Positions 1 through 15,200 are shown, numbered from the stretch's first letter. The stretch is 60,000 bases of DNA from Lineus longissimus (GCF_910592395.1 NC_088316.1:20090001-20150000); one strand, 5' to 3'. The notes: generated by a model from the sequence alone, not told the origin. A program made the numbers and translations.

Positions 1-324
1 CAGGGTGAGACACTGTCTCATCCAGTCTATGTTGAGACATTGTCACACCCACTTCAGGGTGAGACACTGTCTCATCCAGTCTATGTTGAGACATTGTCAC
101 ACCCAGTCCAGGGTGAGACACTGTCTCATCCAGTCTATGTTGAGACATTGTCACACCCACTTCAGGGTGAGGAACTGTCGCATCCAATCCATGGTGAGAC
201 ATTGTCACACCCACTTCAGGGTGAGACACTGTCTCATCCAGTCTATGTTGAGACATTGTCACACACACTTCAGGGTGAGACACTGTCCCGCCCTGCCCTA
301 GACGAGACAATGTCACATGCCTCA
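1..324. repeat. Minisatellite, 54-bp unit made of two 27-bp half-units
   Basis: Six units start at 1, 55, 109, 163, 217 and 271, the last degenerate. Each 54-bp unit is two diverged 27-bp halves sharing a TGAGACAxTGTCxCA core. The array is cut by the window edge. Because 27 is a multiple of 3 it stays open in several frames, giving 9-residue peptide repeats, but nothing marks it as a gene. Confidence 0.9.
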
Positions 325-1902
325 GTTGATCACAGCGATTGATTATGCGAGCAGATATGACAAGAGACGAACTAAAATATTAAATCGTGCAAAAAACAAG
401 TGGGTTGATGATCACCATGCTTTTAACAATTTAAATGAAAGTAACGTATTTCATAGAACCAAATTAGACATGCAATGGTAAACACAGGCAATCCACAAGA
501 GTTAGAGCAGACGGAAATAAATATTCTCGCCAATTTCCTCAGCCTGGACAATGCTAGTCAGTGTCTAGTCCAGTATCCACTGCAAATCCCCAGTCAGTTG
601 AGAAGTTACCACTGACCTGCACTAGATGCATGCTTCACTCCAACATCTACACAGGAGGTTATAGCAAGAGGCAACCTATTGGGTTAGCATAAGCACCACA
701 AAATGTTTGACAGCACCTTCCTGAGAAGGCATAAGCAAACTCCAATAACCAATTTCCGAAACTAAGTCGCCTTGCTAAAGCATTGATTTCATCCAAGAAT
801 GCAGAGAGGCACAGTCGTCAGTGCATGAGGCTTACAGCTGCATTCTACTTCAGTTCCAAACAGATGCTACATGAATGTATTGCCAAGGTGTGAGTTTCAG
901 GCAGAAGCTGGGGTACATTTTAGCATGCATTATCTGCTCATAGGCTGGCTGGGTTGGGTTTTCATTTCTGCCGTGCTTTCCCACCTTGTGAATTGCCCCT
1001 GGGTATGGCGCACACGTACGACTTAATCAAAAGCAACAGAAACTGTCTTCAGATGCTGATTATCTATCATTCAGACTGTCATTGGCCAATTTGACTCTTT
1101 GCAGATCAGCAGCCCTGGTGGAGCTCCACCATCCAAGACGTTGATCGACAAAGAGGCTAATTCACTGTCATTCTCAACTTAGTAGCCGTGCGCGCCAACT
1201 TGAACAGCTTAAGCAATATATAGAAGGTATCTCTTTGACGGAGGAATACAACGTTGAAATACTCACATGGCCCTAATTTACCCATGTCTGGGAGGAGGGG
1301 AGACAACAATAGAAACAGATTAGAGAAGAGAAACAGGCTGCAAACAGATTCAGGGCAGCATGTGGAAATGTTTGGTGGTTGTTTCAATCGAGTCATGCCC
1401 TGTCCAAAAGAATTGGATCAGAGCTCGAACAGGGCTACTTAAAAAGATGGGTACTTTTCAAAGCAAATTTGGGAGCAAATTCAAGTTGCGGTTATTAGGC
1501 AACAAAAGGACAACCAAAACAAAACATTTGTCATCAAAATGTGTGATTAACTCCACATGCCATTATCATCACAGCAAACCTGCAAACAAATATTATAATT
1601 AGTTGCAAATATCATATTTTCAGAAGCTCTTGTTAGACGCAAAACTTGTGTGTAATGGCAGTGATTGTGATAATCCTAGAAGTTTTCCTAACGCTTTTGT
1701 ATGTACAGTGTTATTAATGGTATTTACAAGCAAAAGAAGGCCTACAACACCGAAAGGATTGAAGAGATTTATTTGCTAAAGATTTTGTTAAAGTTTGGTG
1801 TCTGGAGTACTGATTATGCCAGCACTCTGACTATGACAGAACATCCTTCTACAGGATATGTCAAAATCAGATTTATCCAAAACACACATTTCAAAACAAA
1901 TA

Positions 1903-2213
1903 CAGTGGAACTCCGGTCAGTGACAAACCCTGCTGCGCGACCACTTCTGCCAAAAATGAAGAAACATCATCAGTCCCAAACATTTTTTGACTTCGAAAAA
2001 ATTTCAAAATTTTGAACTTTTGAAAAAATTCAAGTCTGAGCGATGAAAAAAATTTCTGAGTCCAAATATTTTTTTCACTTGTTTTTTTTTCTGCTCAAAA
2101 TGAAGAAACATCCTCAGTCCCAAACATTTTTTTTACTCTTAAAATTTTTCAAAAAAATTCTAGTCTGAAGGATGGGAAAAATTTCTGAGTCCAAATTTTT
2201 TTGTCACCACTAT
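1903..2213. mobile_element. Damaged pogo-like MITE (one terminal repeat kept)
   Basis: Begins TA|CAGTGGAACTCCGG at 1901-1916. It contains the same interior as the intact element at 11195-11668, inverted in orientation: A/T-rich blocks around AAATTTTTTC and an ATCAGTCCCAAA box, repeated twice. The expected far terminus is missing after about 2213. Confidence 0.7.
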
Positions 2214-3048
2214 GTCAATCTTATTTCCTTGTGCGACTCACAATGGTATGCTACGGCCACTCTATAGATTATCAACGACACCCAACAGAAAGAAGTCCTA
2301 CTGTTAAATCTATATCGGTCTATAAATCTAACTTCAAACTGCAGCAACAGAAGGACTGATGGGAATGTTCTATTTTCCCAAGTAAAGAAGACAGCATAGG
2401 TGTGGATTGAGTTAGTTAGTAGATGGACGCGTCACACCAATATGTGATGCAAGAGACCCAAACCAACTTTCAAAAACACCGAGATTTTTGACAATGTGAC
2501 TATTAGGCCAAGGGAGGAGAGTCTTATTACTCCGACACCTTCACGGGTTTATCAATACAGTTTATGAAGGCTCACTCTGATATGATACTTCGAGTTCAAA
2601 TAATGGAAAACTGTGTAGTTTATGTTGGGCTCTTGTTTTGGTTAAAGCCAAAACTCGGCAAAACATCAATGGGGCTAGTTGAGGGAAACAGCGGGAGAAT
2701 AGACACCAAGCATGAAACAGCAAACAAAACCAGGACACACTGTAAAACTTGTTACCTATGAAACCTGTACTATAAGCTAGAAAGTAAGGCGACACAATTA
2801 TTGCAGTGGGCTGTTTAAGGAGATTCTTCAGGAAAAACAACATTACTTTTGCCATTGCATGTACCTACTGAAAAGGACACCATATCTGTGTGCATGTCAA
2901 TTGCAGCTATATTTCTATCCAATTTTATTCAAGAGAGCATTCTTGTCCCAGATTTCATCCTCATATTAGGACTAGCACTAAACTCTACTGAATGGTTATC
3001 TAGTGTCCGTTTTATAACTAGGGAATTCATCAACAGTTCACAGCTTAC

Positions 3049-3270
3049 CTGTGTCAAAATCAACAGCAAACTCATTATATTTGTCTCCATTCGAGATGGA
3101 GTAGATGAGTTTTCTCTGGTATGGACTCCTCGCTTCAATGTTTATGACAGCAGTGTGTGTCGGGCTGTTCTCGGGAATCGAGGCAGTGTAGAATGCCTTG
3201 TCGAATATAGGTGTTGCTTTATTGATGACTTGAAGTGGTACAGAAACATTGGTCTTCATTGGTGGAATGC
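3049..3270 (-). CDS. FAT1: Fat-like cadherin coding exon 11: end of repeat 20, most of repeat 21
   Basis: 222 nt, phase 1 to phase 1. Acceptor AATTAATCTTCCAG ends at 3271; donor CACAG|GTAAGC is at 3049/3048. Encodes IPPMKTNVSVPLQVINKATP, IFDKAFYTASIPENSPTHTA, then LIYSISNGDKYNEFAVDFDT. FAT1 and FAT3 have the NKAMPVF-KPFY series here. The gene continues left. The next exon, by homology a very large one starting at the following GxIxV strand, is not in positions 1-3048. Confidence 0.94.
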
Positions 3271-6200
3271 CTGGAAGATTAATTAACAAGAGTATAGAAT
3301 CAAACACAAGACTATCTTCGAGTAAATACAAGTAGGTAACTTTTCAAATTGGGACCAAAAGTATTGTAACGTTAATGAGCATGTTAATTTGGTGATGGAA
3401 CTGTAGCAATGTCCATAAGAAACCTTTTGTGGACAAGCAAGAGCAGCTAGCCATTGTCAATATGTAGGAAATAGCCTAACAAAGAACAGCTTCACACCAT
3501 CATCTGAACCGTTACCTTTATCCTCGGCCTCCACTATCAAGACTAAACCGCTCCTCTCATCCTCAGAGGATAAGCCATTTTCAACCATTATTGCACCTGT
3601 TCGCTCGTTTATTTTGAACTTTCCTGATGTCTGGTTCTGGTAGAGGAGCCGGTACTTCACATCCCCATTCATGCCAATGTCTCGGTCAATGGCAGTTACC
3701 TGAAATGGAAGTATCTTCAATAGAAAAAAAGCCGGGATGTCAGAGGTTTAAGATGTCTTAAATCTGGACAAAAGCTTTGGATGCCTAAACGACAAGCTCC
3801 TTTGAAGGTTCAGACATACCTGCTTGACTAGTTCGCCCTTCTTGGCATCCACTGACACCACAGCATAGTACGGCTGGTTCACGAACTTCGGGGCATTGTC
3901 GTTCACATCCAATATCTTCACCTCAACAATCGCATGAGCCACCTGCGCTTTCACTGTCTCATCTGTTACCTCTACGATGATCTGATACAAATCCTTCTCT
4001 TCACGGTCACAGGCTACAGCTGTTGTCTGAACAACGCCGGACGTCTCACCAACTTGGAACAGGTTGTTAGGATTGATAATACGATATCTGAATTGGCGAT
4101 TCAATGCCGATCCTGCAACATTGATAACAGCAATATTTTGGACTTCTGGTGTTTCCTCCTTAACTTCACCTTGGTAGACATCTTTCGTGAAGCTGAGGTG
4201 TGTGTCTAAGCTGCGTAGGACCCCGACATGGACCAATGCGCTTGCTTTGTACTTGCCATCTGATGCCTCCACTGTCAGACTCATGTCACCCGTTATATTT
4301 TTCTCCTGCTGAACTGTCACAATACCCGTCTTCTCGCCGACCTTGAAAATATTATAGGGATCGCCAGCACTGATACGATATGTGACCTGAGCATTTGGAG
4401 GGCTGTCCGCATCTTCCGTTTCTAGTTCTGCCACGGTAACTCCATGGTATGTCGGCAGACGGAGCTGTGACATGTAAACATCTTGAGTAAACTGTGGCGG
4501 AGAGTCATTGATATCGAGAATCTTGATGATGACCTTTGCAGGGATCGTTGAGCTCAGACTTGGTGTGCCCATGTCCTTGACTTGCACAGTGAACTCATAC
4601 TGCTGCCTAACTTCACGATCAAGTTGAACTTTATTACGCAATGCACCAGTACTGGAGCCGATGTCAAACAGAAGTCGGTATTCCTTCTCAATGATTTCAT
4701 AATTGAGTAACGCATTGAGATTTGTGTCATTATCAAGTGCACGGACTACTAGAGGTGTATTCTCCTCATCTAGGATAACAGAATTAGGTCCGGCAGCTTC
4801 ACTGATATTTCCAATGTAGACCTTCTTGATGAACTCTGGGTGATTATCATTTACGTCCAGGATATGGACGATAACAGACGTGTTGGCTTTCGTACCGACC
4901 ATATTCATGGCTTGGACACTCATGTTACAATACAGTGTCTGTTCATAATCAAACTCAACATTTGTAGATAGAACTCCAGAGTTGGGATTAATCATGAAAT
5001 TGTCCTTGCACGTTCCACCGACGATCTCGTAGATAACAGATGACATGCTGTCTGCAGAGACTTGAATAACGTGCGTGTTCACTGGGAGATTCTCCTTCAG
5101 TTCCGTGGCATATTCGTCATGCTCAAACTTGGGTGGTGCGTTGTTAGAGACAGTGACCATGACCTTGACCTTCCCAGTTGAGCTCAAGGCCGGGTCACCC
5201 CCATCAACAGCCTTCACCTGTAGAGTGTAGAGATCCTGGACGTCACGGTCGAGCTCCTTGGCAATTGTGATGATACCAGATTTGGAGTCAATCTTGAACA
5301 TGCCACCAACATTACCTGAAGTGAGAAAGAACAGGTCAGTTTCACGAGGCAGAGATGAAATGCCAACACAAATATAACCCAATTTGTTTTCAATGGACCA
5401 AGGCCGGGAACAGTTATGGAGAAATTGAAAGTAATTTCATAACTCATTTCAGATTTATTTCCAGCATCTGTTTACATTGGTAAAGAGTTCAAACAAACAG
5501 TTTTCTCAACAATCGATGATTCAACAACATGAAACTACAAGACATTTTGGACATTCCACTACTACCTGAAACAACTGTGGTACTCAACATAATACCTTCT
5601 TGACATCATGCTTTATACAATATCATAATGATTATCATACAACATCGCTAGTCTTATCTTATGAATCTTATTTCAAACCCTCCAGAATTACATGGAGAGC
5701 CAAGTTTCAAATCAGGAAGGTTAAATGTCAATTATGAAGGTCTACAATCTTCCCTGCACCTCTAGCTGACAACAATATTACAACAGCAAGTAACACTATT
5801 ATGCTTCTAATTTCTCTCGCTTTCCTTATGAAAACATGCAAATTTAGAGCAGAATTTAAAATCATGTCTATCAACACAGGACTTTAGCTGGGAATAAACC
5901 TCAGAACTTGTAAGTTTGATAACAAGGAATCTTAGAGACTTTCATCATGCACTGGTAGATGCTGATTCACAGCATTATAGGACCGATGTCAGAGACGGTG
6001 AGATTTGTAGGGAAAGGGTTCAGTTTGATACAGATAGTTCTCTTCCTTCAAGATGGACCAATTGTCACTGATTTTGAAGCAGGACCCAAGGAAGTTAAAG
6101 CCAGGAAACCAGAACCATCTCAAAGACAATCATGTCAACAATCTGTCAGGAAGTAGGACTCAGACTACCAAAACCCAGGAAATGAGAAACAAGGCAATGA

Positions 6201-9200
6201 AAGAATCTCCATCAAGAGTTCAATCTATATCTGTCTTGTGGTATTGTCCCCGTGATCAAATTCTAACCACTACAGCCTTGGGGTGCCAGGGAGAGTCAGG
6301 AGATTTGTGTGTTAAGCATCCAATGTCTCCACATGTCCAACCCATAAGAAATCTCAAATATCTCAAGATTGTCAGTGAATTCCTACCAGACTCAAGTTAG
6401 ATGTTAGTAATGTCAGATTCATAGGGTTGAACCATCTGTTCTATAAAGTTTGGCCAAACGCATCAGTGGGCGATTGGCACCAGAACATGTCAGTTAAACA
6501 CAGAAGTTAACTTTCTTGGCCCAACCAATCATAGAGTCCCCAGGGATGTTGCCCTTTCATTCAGATGTCATCTTCAAAAGGGCCAGCTGGGTGAATAGTA
6601 GACCACCCTTGCCTTCAAGGCGAATGCTATATGCGGTATGGCTCTAGTTCAACCTAACCCTTTCACTCTGTGTTGGAATGAAGGTACTCTGGTGTTGGAT
6701 CAGAGAGGGGAAGAGATTCTCTTTAACTGTGTAGGTTTTCATGGGGTTCTGGTGACCTAATAGAGGCTACCTAATTGCAGTTGATAATCTTCTTTCTTTC
6801 TCAGAAGAGTTGGAAGATCCCTTTTACATTTAGTTATTGGTAGTATTTGGTTCCAATCTAGAATTCTTTATCATCGAAATCCAATCTACCAAATTAAAGG
6901 ATAAGGGTCTCCAGGGAGATGAAAATGTAACAACTTAATCCAGATGGACATTTTTCTTGTGCAATACTGACAAGTTATGTCACCAATGACCGGATGAAAG
7001 GAGGACACACTTGGTCACTAAGCCGGACCAAACCAAAATATTTATGTGAGCCAAAGGGACACAGTAAAGAGCCAATTAGAGCCCTACTTGACCACCAGAT
7101 CCCATTCTAACAAAGTTTGGTATTTTGGTCTGCTCTTTGTGTGGTCATTGGAATAATTTGCTCTGAACACAATGACTAAGCCATCTCAGGATGACAGATC
7201 AGTGCAGTGGAGCAATGGTACCGAGGGACTACTTTATTGTCAGTGCAACAAGGTTTACCCTTTTGTGGCCAAGTGGGTTTGGGGACCATCTCCACTATCA
7301 TCTGGGTTATCATAAGTAGGCCCTTTCAACTTCATGAAGCTTTATCTACCTATGCTAGCATCAAGATGTCTTTAAACCGTCTTCCATGAAATGGCTTTGA
7401 TTAGTCACCCTGTTTTCATTCATTTTATGACAAGTGTAAATATTGACCAAATCATCCCAGCCCATAAATTTTGAAGAGGTAACATAGCTTTGATGTCCAG
7501 TTTAGTTGGAAAGATTTGAGACGAATCATAAACAAATCCTTCATAAATCTCATTGAGGTGTTAGTGACTATGAAAGAATATTAACCTCTTTAGGTGTGAA
7601 CAAAACAACTAAGTTATAACGCCTATTTCAAAGTCATACAGAAAACCCACTTATAGGCTAATGGTCTTTTTCACTCCTGAGAACATTGGGTCTCTTAATT
7701 CAAGTGCAATTTTCCATGAGAGTGGCTTTTTGGATTGCTATTGTCTCTTGAAGCGGCTATAAACCAGTGGCAAGATAACAATTAGCAGTTACCAAAAGTC
7801 ATGTGCAATATTTGTGGTATTTCACTGGTAGGAAGTCACAATAATGGTTGATGACATCAATTTGGTAAAAGTGCAAATACCACCACGCCCCAATGACCAA
7901 CCACACAGACAGGTTTGAAACACTGTCAACATGTTCTTGTAGCCAGAATAGAAGGCCATAAACTTTCACTCCTACTGAAGAAGGAACAAGATGCAATGAA
8001 TTTGCTGATGTAAGGACAACTTCAGTGACTCAACTCGATCAGAAGGGTGTGATTTTGTCCCTGTTTCTGATACTGTTGTCCCCTGTCGACAAGAAGGGTG
8101 TTCATGCAGAGATGAGTTGGAAGAAGTTGGCACAGTCAGTTCTTGTGAAGGGAAATAGAAAGTCAGATGGAGTAATGACTCCGACCCTTGAAACTCACAT
8201 AAATGACAGAAGGGGGGTGGGGGAAGTTGAGGCGGTCAGAAAAAGCTTGAGGGGTGAATAAGGCCAAAAACATAATAGATGTTTGGGGTAAGATGTCGAA
8301 GTCGGGAGACAGAATGGAGATGGAGCTTTCTTTTGAATCATGTTGAATGGAGAAGAAGTCTTAAAGTGGACTTTAATGATATTACACATGTACATTTACA
8401 CATAGACACTCTTTATTGAAACTCACTATCAGCAACAATGTGTATCTTGTGAAGTGTGGACAAACAGATTCATTGACTTATCACATGGAGTAACAGGACA
8501 AGTACAGGGCCAGAAATTCACTGTCTTTATATGGATTTCCGTTGACGGTTAATGATTTTATATCTGCTCCTCCAATTATCATGGACATGACTTCAGGAGG
8601 CTTCAAGTTTCTCACCATCGTGAATTTCTTACCCTGGTTTTATATTTAGGAAGTTAGAAAAAAATGATAGAGCAGTTTACAACATTTTCATCAACTTATT
8701 AGCCGAACAATCCACAAACATCATTAAATTCAAATTATCAATCCAAAATAATCAAAAGTGTTTCATCAAACAGAATTTCAAACCACACATGTTAGAAAAC
8801 AATAATGACACGATAAATTTCACACTGTTACTCTGTACTGTTCCCCCCCATTCCATTTCAAGCCCTAAGTTCAATGTGCCAATGCTGGTTTCATTAGATT
8901 ATTGAAATGGCAATGAATGATCAATCCTAAAACTCAACTGAAGCTGTACTTCTATGACTGTTAAGGCAAGTTAAGCTTACTGGCAATAAAGCAGCATCTA
9001 TTGTAAAGGCCCACTGAGATATTGATAAAATGGATCTACTCGCTAAACGCACAAAAAGCTTTATCATCCTTTTCTAGGACAGCCGAATGCAACCAATGGC
9101 TAAGCATCACCACATTAAGTGCGGGACCATCTTGCACACTCTAAGAGCAAGTTGTACATTTCCAATGCTATTTCTACTTTCATTCATACAAATTGTAATC

Positions 9201-12200
9201 TAGTTGGACCAATCGGTCGTTTTTCAACTGCGAAAAAAACTTGGGATGATTTATTTGTAATGTCAACGTTCATATATTCTATTTCCAGCACTTTTTCTCG
9301 TCTCTCTTTAATTGTTATCAAACAAGTTGTCAATTACATAAAGTTAGAGAAAACTGTTTAAAAAAAACCACCAAAAAGGTCACAAAAATCATGGGTCACT
9401 GCAGCTAAGAGGTGATTAGGTGTGCAGACGAAAAAATATAAGGTTTTTACTTGTGTCGATCCAGGGTGGGGCTGTGCAAAAAATGTATGAAAAGCCTTGT
9501 ATTTATGGTGTAACCATGGCAACCTCAACGACAGGAGCAGTTGTTAGATAACTTAATGACCACAAGCTTGTGCAATGGCCAGTCTCGCAGAAAAAAGCCC
9601 ATTACCAAACTTTCACAAAGGCCCTTTTTGCTTCTCCATGACCTTGGAGCTGAGTCTCGTAGCTCCAAGTCAAACTTTCACAGGGAAAAATATCTTATTT
9701 TCATAATATTTTGCGAAACCTGGCCAGCTTGAATTGAAGAGTTGTGTAATAAGCAAATCAGCTTCAGATTTGGCTGGACAAAAAGAAAAATATGATATGA
9801 ATGTAAGGAGCTTTTCACAATGCTAGTTATGGGACGGAAATGTTCATTTTCTTAATCAACTCAGAGTTCAAATTGGTCTCAATGCACAGATCTTCAAAAC
9901 AAAACTGACTTGTCTGTGGACCAGTGTTAAGAATCCTATAGTGGGAGGAGTCACTTTTTGAATTTTCAACTATGACTGAATAAAGTTATTGGATTATTGG
10001 ATTGGGATATCATGATAATGACAGCTACCAACTAGGGTTAGTCCTCTAAGACCATCACCACCATACCCAAGAAGTGACAACACCACACTTCACAACTCAC
10101 CTGATATGATGCTGAATGTAATCTCCGCATTCTTTCCCTTGTCACGATCAATCGCTTGTAGTTGTACAACAGAAGTACCAATTGCCGCTGTCTCAAAGAT
10201 GCTTCCCTTAAACTCCTCTGACTGGAACACTGGCGCATGGTCGTTGTGGTCAACAACGTTGATGACGATGCGTACAAAGTTGCGCTTGCTGGGTGTGCCC
10301 TGATCGCGTGCCATGATGACCAACTCATGGTGGTGGATGGCCTCACGGTCGAGCAACTCTCGTGTGGTGATCAAACCTGGAACAAATGACCTGAGTTACT
10401 TTTTGACAGATGAGGTAGCCACCTTCTACTGCTTTACCATCACCTGGATATCATTGAAGGAGATTTCTGTGTCCATCAAAACACATTTGTTGTTCATGGC
10501 TAATGTACCAACATACCAAGTTAATTCACGAAAGTCTGATTGGCAGGACATCCCGCTGCTGAGAAGATCCATGTCATTGCTGCCAGCTTCTTCAACATCA
10601 GTTTATTCATCCCAATTAGACACACACACACACGTGACATGGTGATTGTCCGTTGAGAAAGCGATGATAATGAATGAAAGACGCTAAGCAAACTCATGAA
10701 TAAAACTGTGAAATATGACATTGAAACATGACTCCTTTATTATCAAAAGAACTGTTGATACTTAATGGAACAAATTGTGCATGAAAATATCTATAACAGT
10801 TTGTGAGAGTGCCATATTCTGGTGCATATTTTTATAACAAGTGCATCGATCAAAGTTCCATGCTAGCCTCTTTTTGTCCGTAGGCCTCGGCTGCATGCTC
10901 CTCGGCTAAAAGATGAAGGAGGACCAAGTTGTCGAATGCACCGGCAGATATGATAGATATTTGCAAAGCTAATTCCCTTCAACATTGTGAGGAAGGGGAA
11001 TCACTATTCCCTAAGGTATATTCTGTTACTGACCAGACTTTTAGATCTAGCTAACATAGAGAAGTGACCTTTGTCTGAGGGTCCTATATTCTAAGAAGGA
11101 ATCTACACACATAGTCTTCTATAACTCTAGCTAGATAGTAAGTAACATTGGAACCTATGACATTCATCGCTTGTTGGCTTTCTTTACTAGTATACAGTGG
11201 AACCCCAGTGACACGAACACTTATGGGACCGAGGTTGAATGGTCGCGTTAGTGAAGTTGAAAGTTCGGGGACAAAATGCATGATTAGGTTTTCCCACCAA
11301 AACTGTTGCGAACTTATTCACAAGTGAAAAAAATATTTGTACTCAGAAATTTTTCCAATCCTTAAGACTAGAATTTTTTTGAAAAATTTTCAGAGTCAAA
11401 AAAGTTTTGGGACTGATGATGTTTCTTCATTTTGAGCAGGAAAAAAAAATGTGAAAAAAATATTTTGACTCAGAAATTTTTTCGATCCTTCAGACTTGAA
11501 TTTTTCATCAGTTCAAAATTTTGAAAAATTTTCAAAGTCAAAAAAGTTTTGGGACTGATGATTTTGGTTCATTTTGAGCAGAAAAAAAAACCAGTGAAAA
11601 AAAAAAATTTGGACTTAGAAATTTTTTCCACTTTCAGTCAGGGGTGGTCACCGACAGGGGTTCCGCTGTATATCAATTCTAACGTCATATGGCTACTCTT
11701 CTTACAATTACGAGTTGGTTATGATTATGGGGGTGTCAAACAAATTGTTATGTCATTCATAATTAGAACCATTTTTATGTGTTATGACAAAACAGTCTAA
11801 AAAATTTAATTGTCAATTTTCACCACACAACACTAAAATAGAAATGACGATCGCTAAACTGATGAAATAGCAGAGCACTTGTCACTGGACACAATAGTAA
11901 AACACACTGTAGAAAGTAAAACCTCCTCTGCCAGGAAGTGGACAACTTTGTGACAATATAATGAAAAGAAATGAAGCTAAAAACATGTGTTTGCAATATG
12001 TAGCATCAGCAAGCTGAGAGGAACTGTGGCTAAAATCAGGGGGTATTAGAGACTTCATCACCTCTGGCATGGAGCAGAAATGAGTTTGGTGAGTTTACTC
12101 GGGTTGTGGAGACGTCAACTCCATTCCATTATGTTATTTGGTACTCCCTGAATTCGATTCACAGAACCAAATATCATCAATGATAACAAAATTTACCATC

Positions 12201-15200
12201 TTATTAATGAAAATGTGAACTAAATGAATGACCAGACAACAGTGAATGAAAAACACTGAACTGCTGAACTAAAATTTCAAATGAAAGATAAAATCACCCA
12301 CAACAGAACACTTGAGGCAAATGTGATAACAATCAGCAGTTTCTTTCAGACATTTGACGGTTTATTTACATCAATGATAGAAGTTAAGGACCTTGCCCAA
12401 GGACTTGTTGTTCATGGAGGAGAGTTTGAATGGGACAAGAGTGGGGGATAAGCAGTATGAATGATATGGTTGTGGATCTGATCTTTAATGAAGGAATCTC
12501 AATCAGACAGAGTTCGCAGCATGTCACTCTCCTTACTTCTTAAGTCTATGTGTCTCTCCTGAAACTGAACATCATTCTCCATTGGATTCACACCGGCGGC
12601 ACATCAATCAAGTGCAAAAGCTTCTTTAATGTGTTATAGCAAAGCATTACCAGCACCTGTCTACCAGGTTAGATCAGGATGAACTAGACTTTATCCTCAA
12701 TCCAGAGTACAAGCATGAGTTAGAGTTCACCTTAACTAAGCAAGCCCAGTTCTCTGCAAGTGTGTAATCAACCTTTGCTAGCAGACAATCACACCCGGTA
12801 TTGGTTTTTTGGCAAGAATTTCTATTCAAAAGTTTAAGAGCAAGATTTTAAGCATTTTAAGGCAATGTCAAAGTTTCGAGGTGGATGCATCTTTCAACTT
12901 AAAAAGGACCATTTGACACTACTGGTGACGACTGAATTGAACTGAATGAATCAATGCAAGCAGCTGACAGTGAGAAAGGACGAGGAATACAACGTGATTA
13001 CGCAACACCACGGAAGGTGCCATCTTGTCTCTTTTGGGGGAGGGGAGACCTGATTGACACCATGTAGTGAATAGATGAGTCTGGATGAGAATTTCAGCAA
13101 GATTTCACATCATGTCAGAGTTCTTATGAAACTATAATATTGAGACAATTTGGCAAAGTGTGGGATGATAGTTTATCCAACCAGCTCTAAGGTAGCAATG
13201 GCAATCAACCCAGTTGAGACTAAGATTTCGTATTTTCACGGTCATTAATAGGGGTAGATGGTGTTGCGTAAAGACATTATTTTCCAAAGAAAGTGAGGAA
13301 ATGGCAGAAGGAGGATAAAAGCGATATCGATACTCTCTTTATAGTCTGTGCCACCATTAGAAGACTGGGTTCACCGAGCATTACTATGCTGTACAGTTCA
13401 ATGCATACACAGAGCATTGTCTAAGTTGTATTACTAGACATTTCTCCATGCACATTATCAACCAAACAGTATGTGAAATGCACATGTACCCTCAGTCTTA
13501 AATGGTGACATAGACTACTAGTGTCAGCTTTACGCGCAGAGAGTTGTGGCGTATTATGATCATGAGCTCTGACGGCGTAAAATTTAAAACGTTATCTTCT
13601 ACTTTCCATTACCTGCGGTTGGACTGGCTACAAATGAAAACAACGGCAAGAAATTAATATTGGTAAACTAAGAATAGAGATAACAGTAGGTTTTAGTTTC
13701 CTGTAACATTTGAAAGAGCAAGTCCAGTTGTGGAGACGCAACAGAACAAAGGGGAAAATGGTTTGTAAAAAAAATATGCAAAAAATATTCTGACCAAAAA
13801 GGGGAAAAAATCCACGTCTTGTTTCAAATGTTCTGCTTTACTTGTTGATATGAAAGGTCCATGTAGGAAAAGCATTGGTACTGACTGAATACTTGCAAAA
13901 TGTAACCGCCATGCAGTTATGAGAATGACCATGACAGTGATCACTGATAATAGATGTTGATGGAAATGTCTCTAATGCTGTAGCAGGCTCCCAACCAAAC
14001 TCAACAGAGAATATCAACCACTACCCATTCCAATTCACATTCCATACCACGACATTGAAATTGGATCAATACGCGAGCAAGAACAAGTTGGTTTTGGCTA
14101 CAGAAAAAAAAGGAGAAACACCAAAAGGGCTGCTTTAAACGAGGCTGATGATAAGACATGTATAGGGTCTATATGCTTATAGTTAATATTGAAGTGAAGG
14201 GAATATGATCAGAGAAGGAAAATATTTGAGCAAAAAAACTTTAAAAACAGGATGCCTGCCTATTAAGAGGGTTGTTTTAACACTGAGGTTCTGATTATTT
14301 CCACTAGGCGGTGTTACTGACCTGTATCAGAGTCGATGACAAATTTCTTCAAACTTGCTGTATTAGTCGCTGTGTGGATTGTGTAGAATAGTCGCTTGTC
14401 TTCATCACGGTCAATGGCAGATACAACAAGAACACTTGTCCCAATCTTGCTGTTCTCCGATATCTCAGCCTTGTAGGACTGCTGTGCGAACTCGGGACGG
14501 TTGTCGTTTATGTCAAGGACTGTGACTGCCACCTATGATTGGAAAGGAAAATGATAAGGGTACTGCATCGAAATTGTCTTACTAAACTACTCAATCAAGA
14601 AGAGAAAAGTCCAGTTCTTTCCTTGCGGAGAGAATTAAGCCACATGGACTGTACAGGCCAGACTCCTGAGCTATGCCCTGCATCTCAGTCAGACCTCAAT
14701 CCTATCTATTCTCCCCAAAGACAAAAATCACGGCAGCATTCGTCTTTTCAATCAAACTGACTCCCACAAGAGACATGGTTTTGTGAAAAACTTAATTAGT
14801 CAAACAATAATATCACCACCATTTGAGATTCCAGCTCGATATAGCCATATATCATGCTTAACAGCGTGATCATTGATTTACTGTTTCTGGTGGGGTCATA
14901 CTTCGGTTAACTGCACCGGCGGAGCTAGGGGAGCAAGCGTCAGACATTGACTTGGATGCAGATGCTTTTGGTATACTTCAATCTCAGTAAACACTCTTGA
15001 AAAAGCAAAACCATGTCATCATATCTGTCATTTTTACACCCTTCTATAGTTGGATAGTTGAGAGGGTCCCCCATCCACAAATAATCACAATGGTCTGTGC
15101 CGTCTATCAGCTCCTTTGTCATAGAAATCTGCACTGAATTCCTTGCGATAATTTCAAAAATCTGATTACAAAATGAACTCTGATGCGTTCTTATTAGATG

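Larger units (their letters stand above)
1..3048 (-). other. Intron 11 (partial), non-coding
   Basis: Starts with the exon 11 donor and runs off the window. I see no cadherin exon. It holds the 27/54-bp minisatellite at the edge, a damaged pogo-like MITE at 1903-2213 and otherwise unremarkable AT-rich sequence. Confidence 0.8.

Noticed and set aside
1-324. CRISPR-like regular repeats
   Set aside because: Direct head-to-tail units without unique spacers, in eukaryotic intron DNA.
40-342. 100-codon plus-strand frame of 9-residue repeats
   Set aside because: Produced by the 27-bp minisatellite; period divisible by three keeps frames open on its own. No start context, splice sites or homology.
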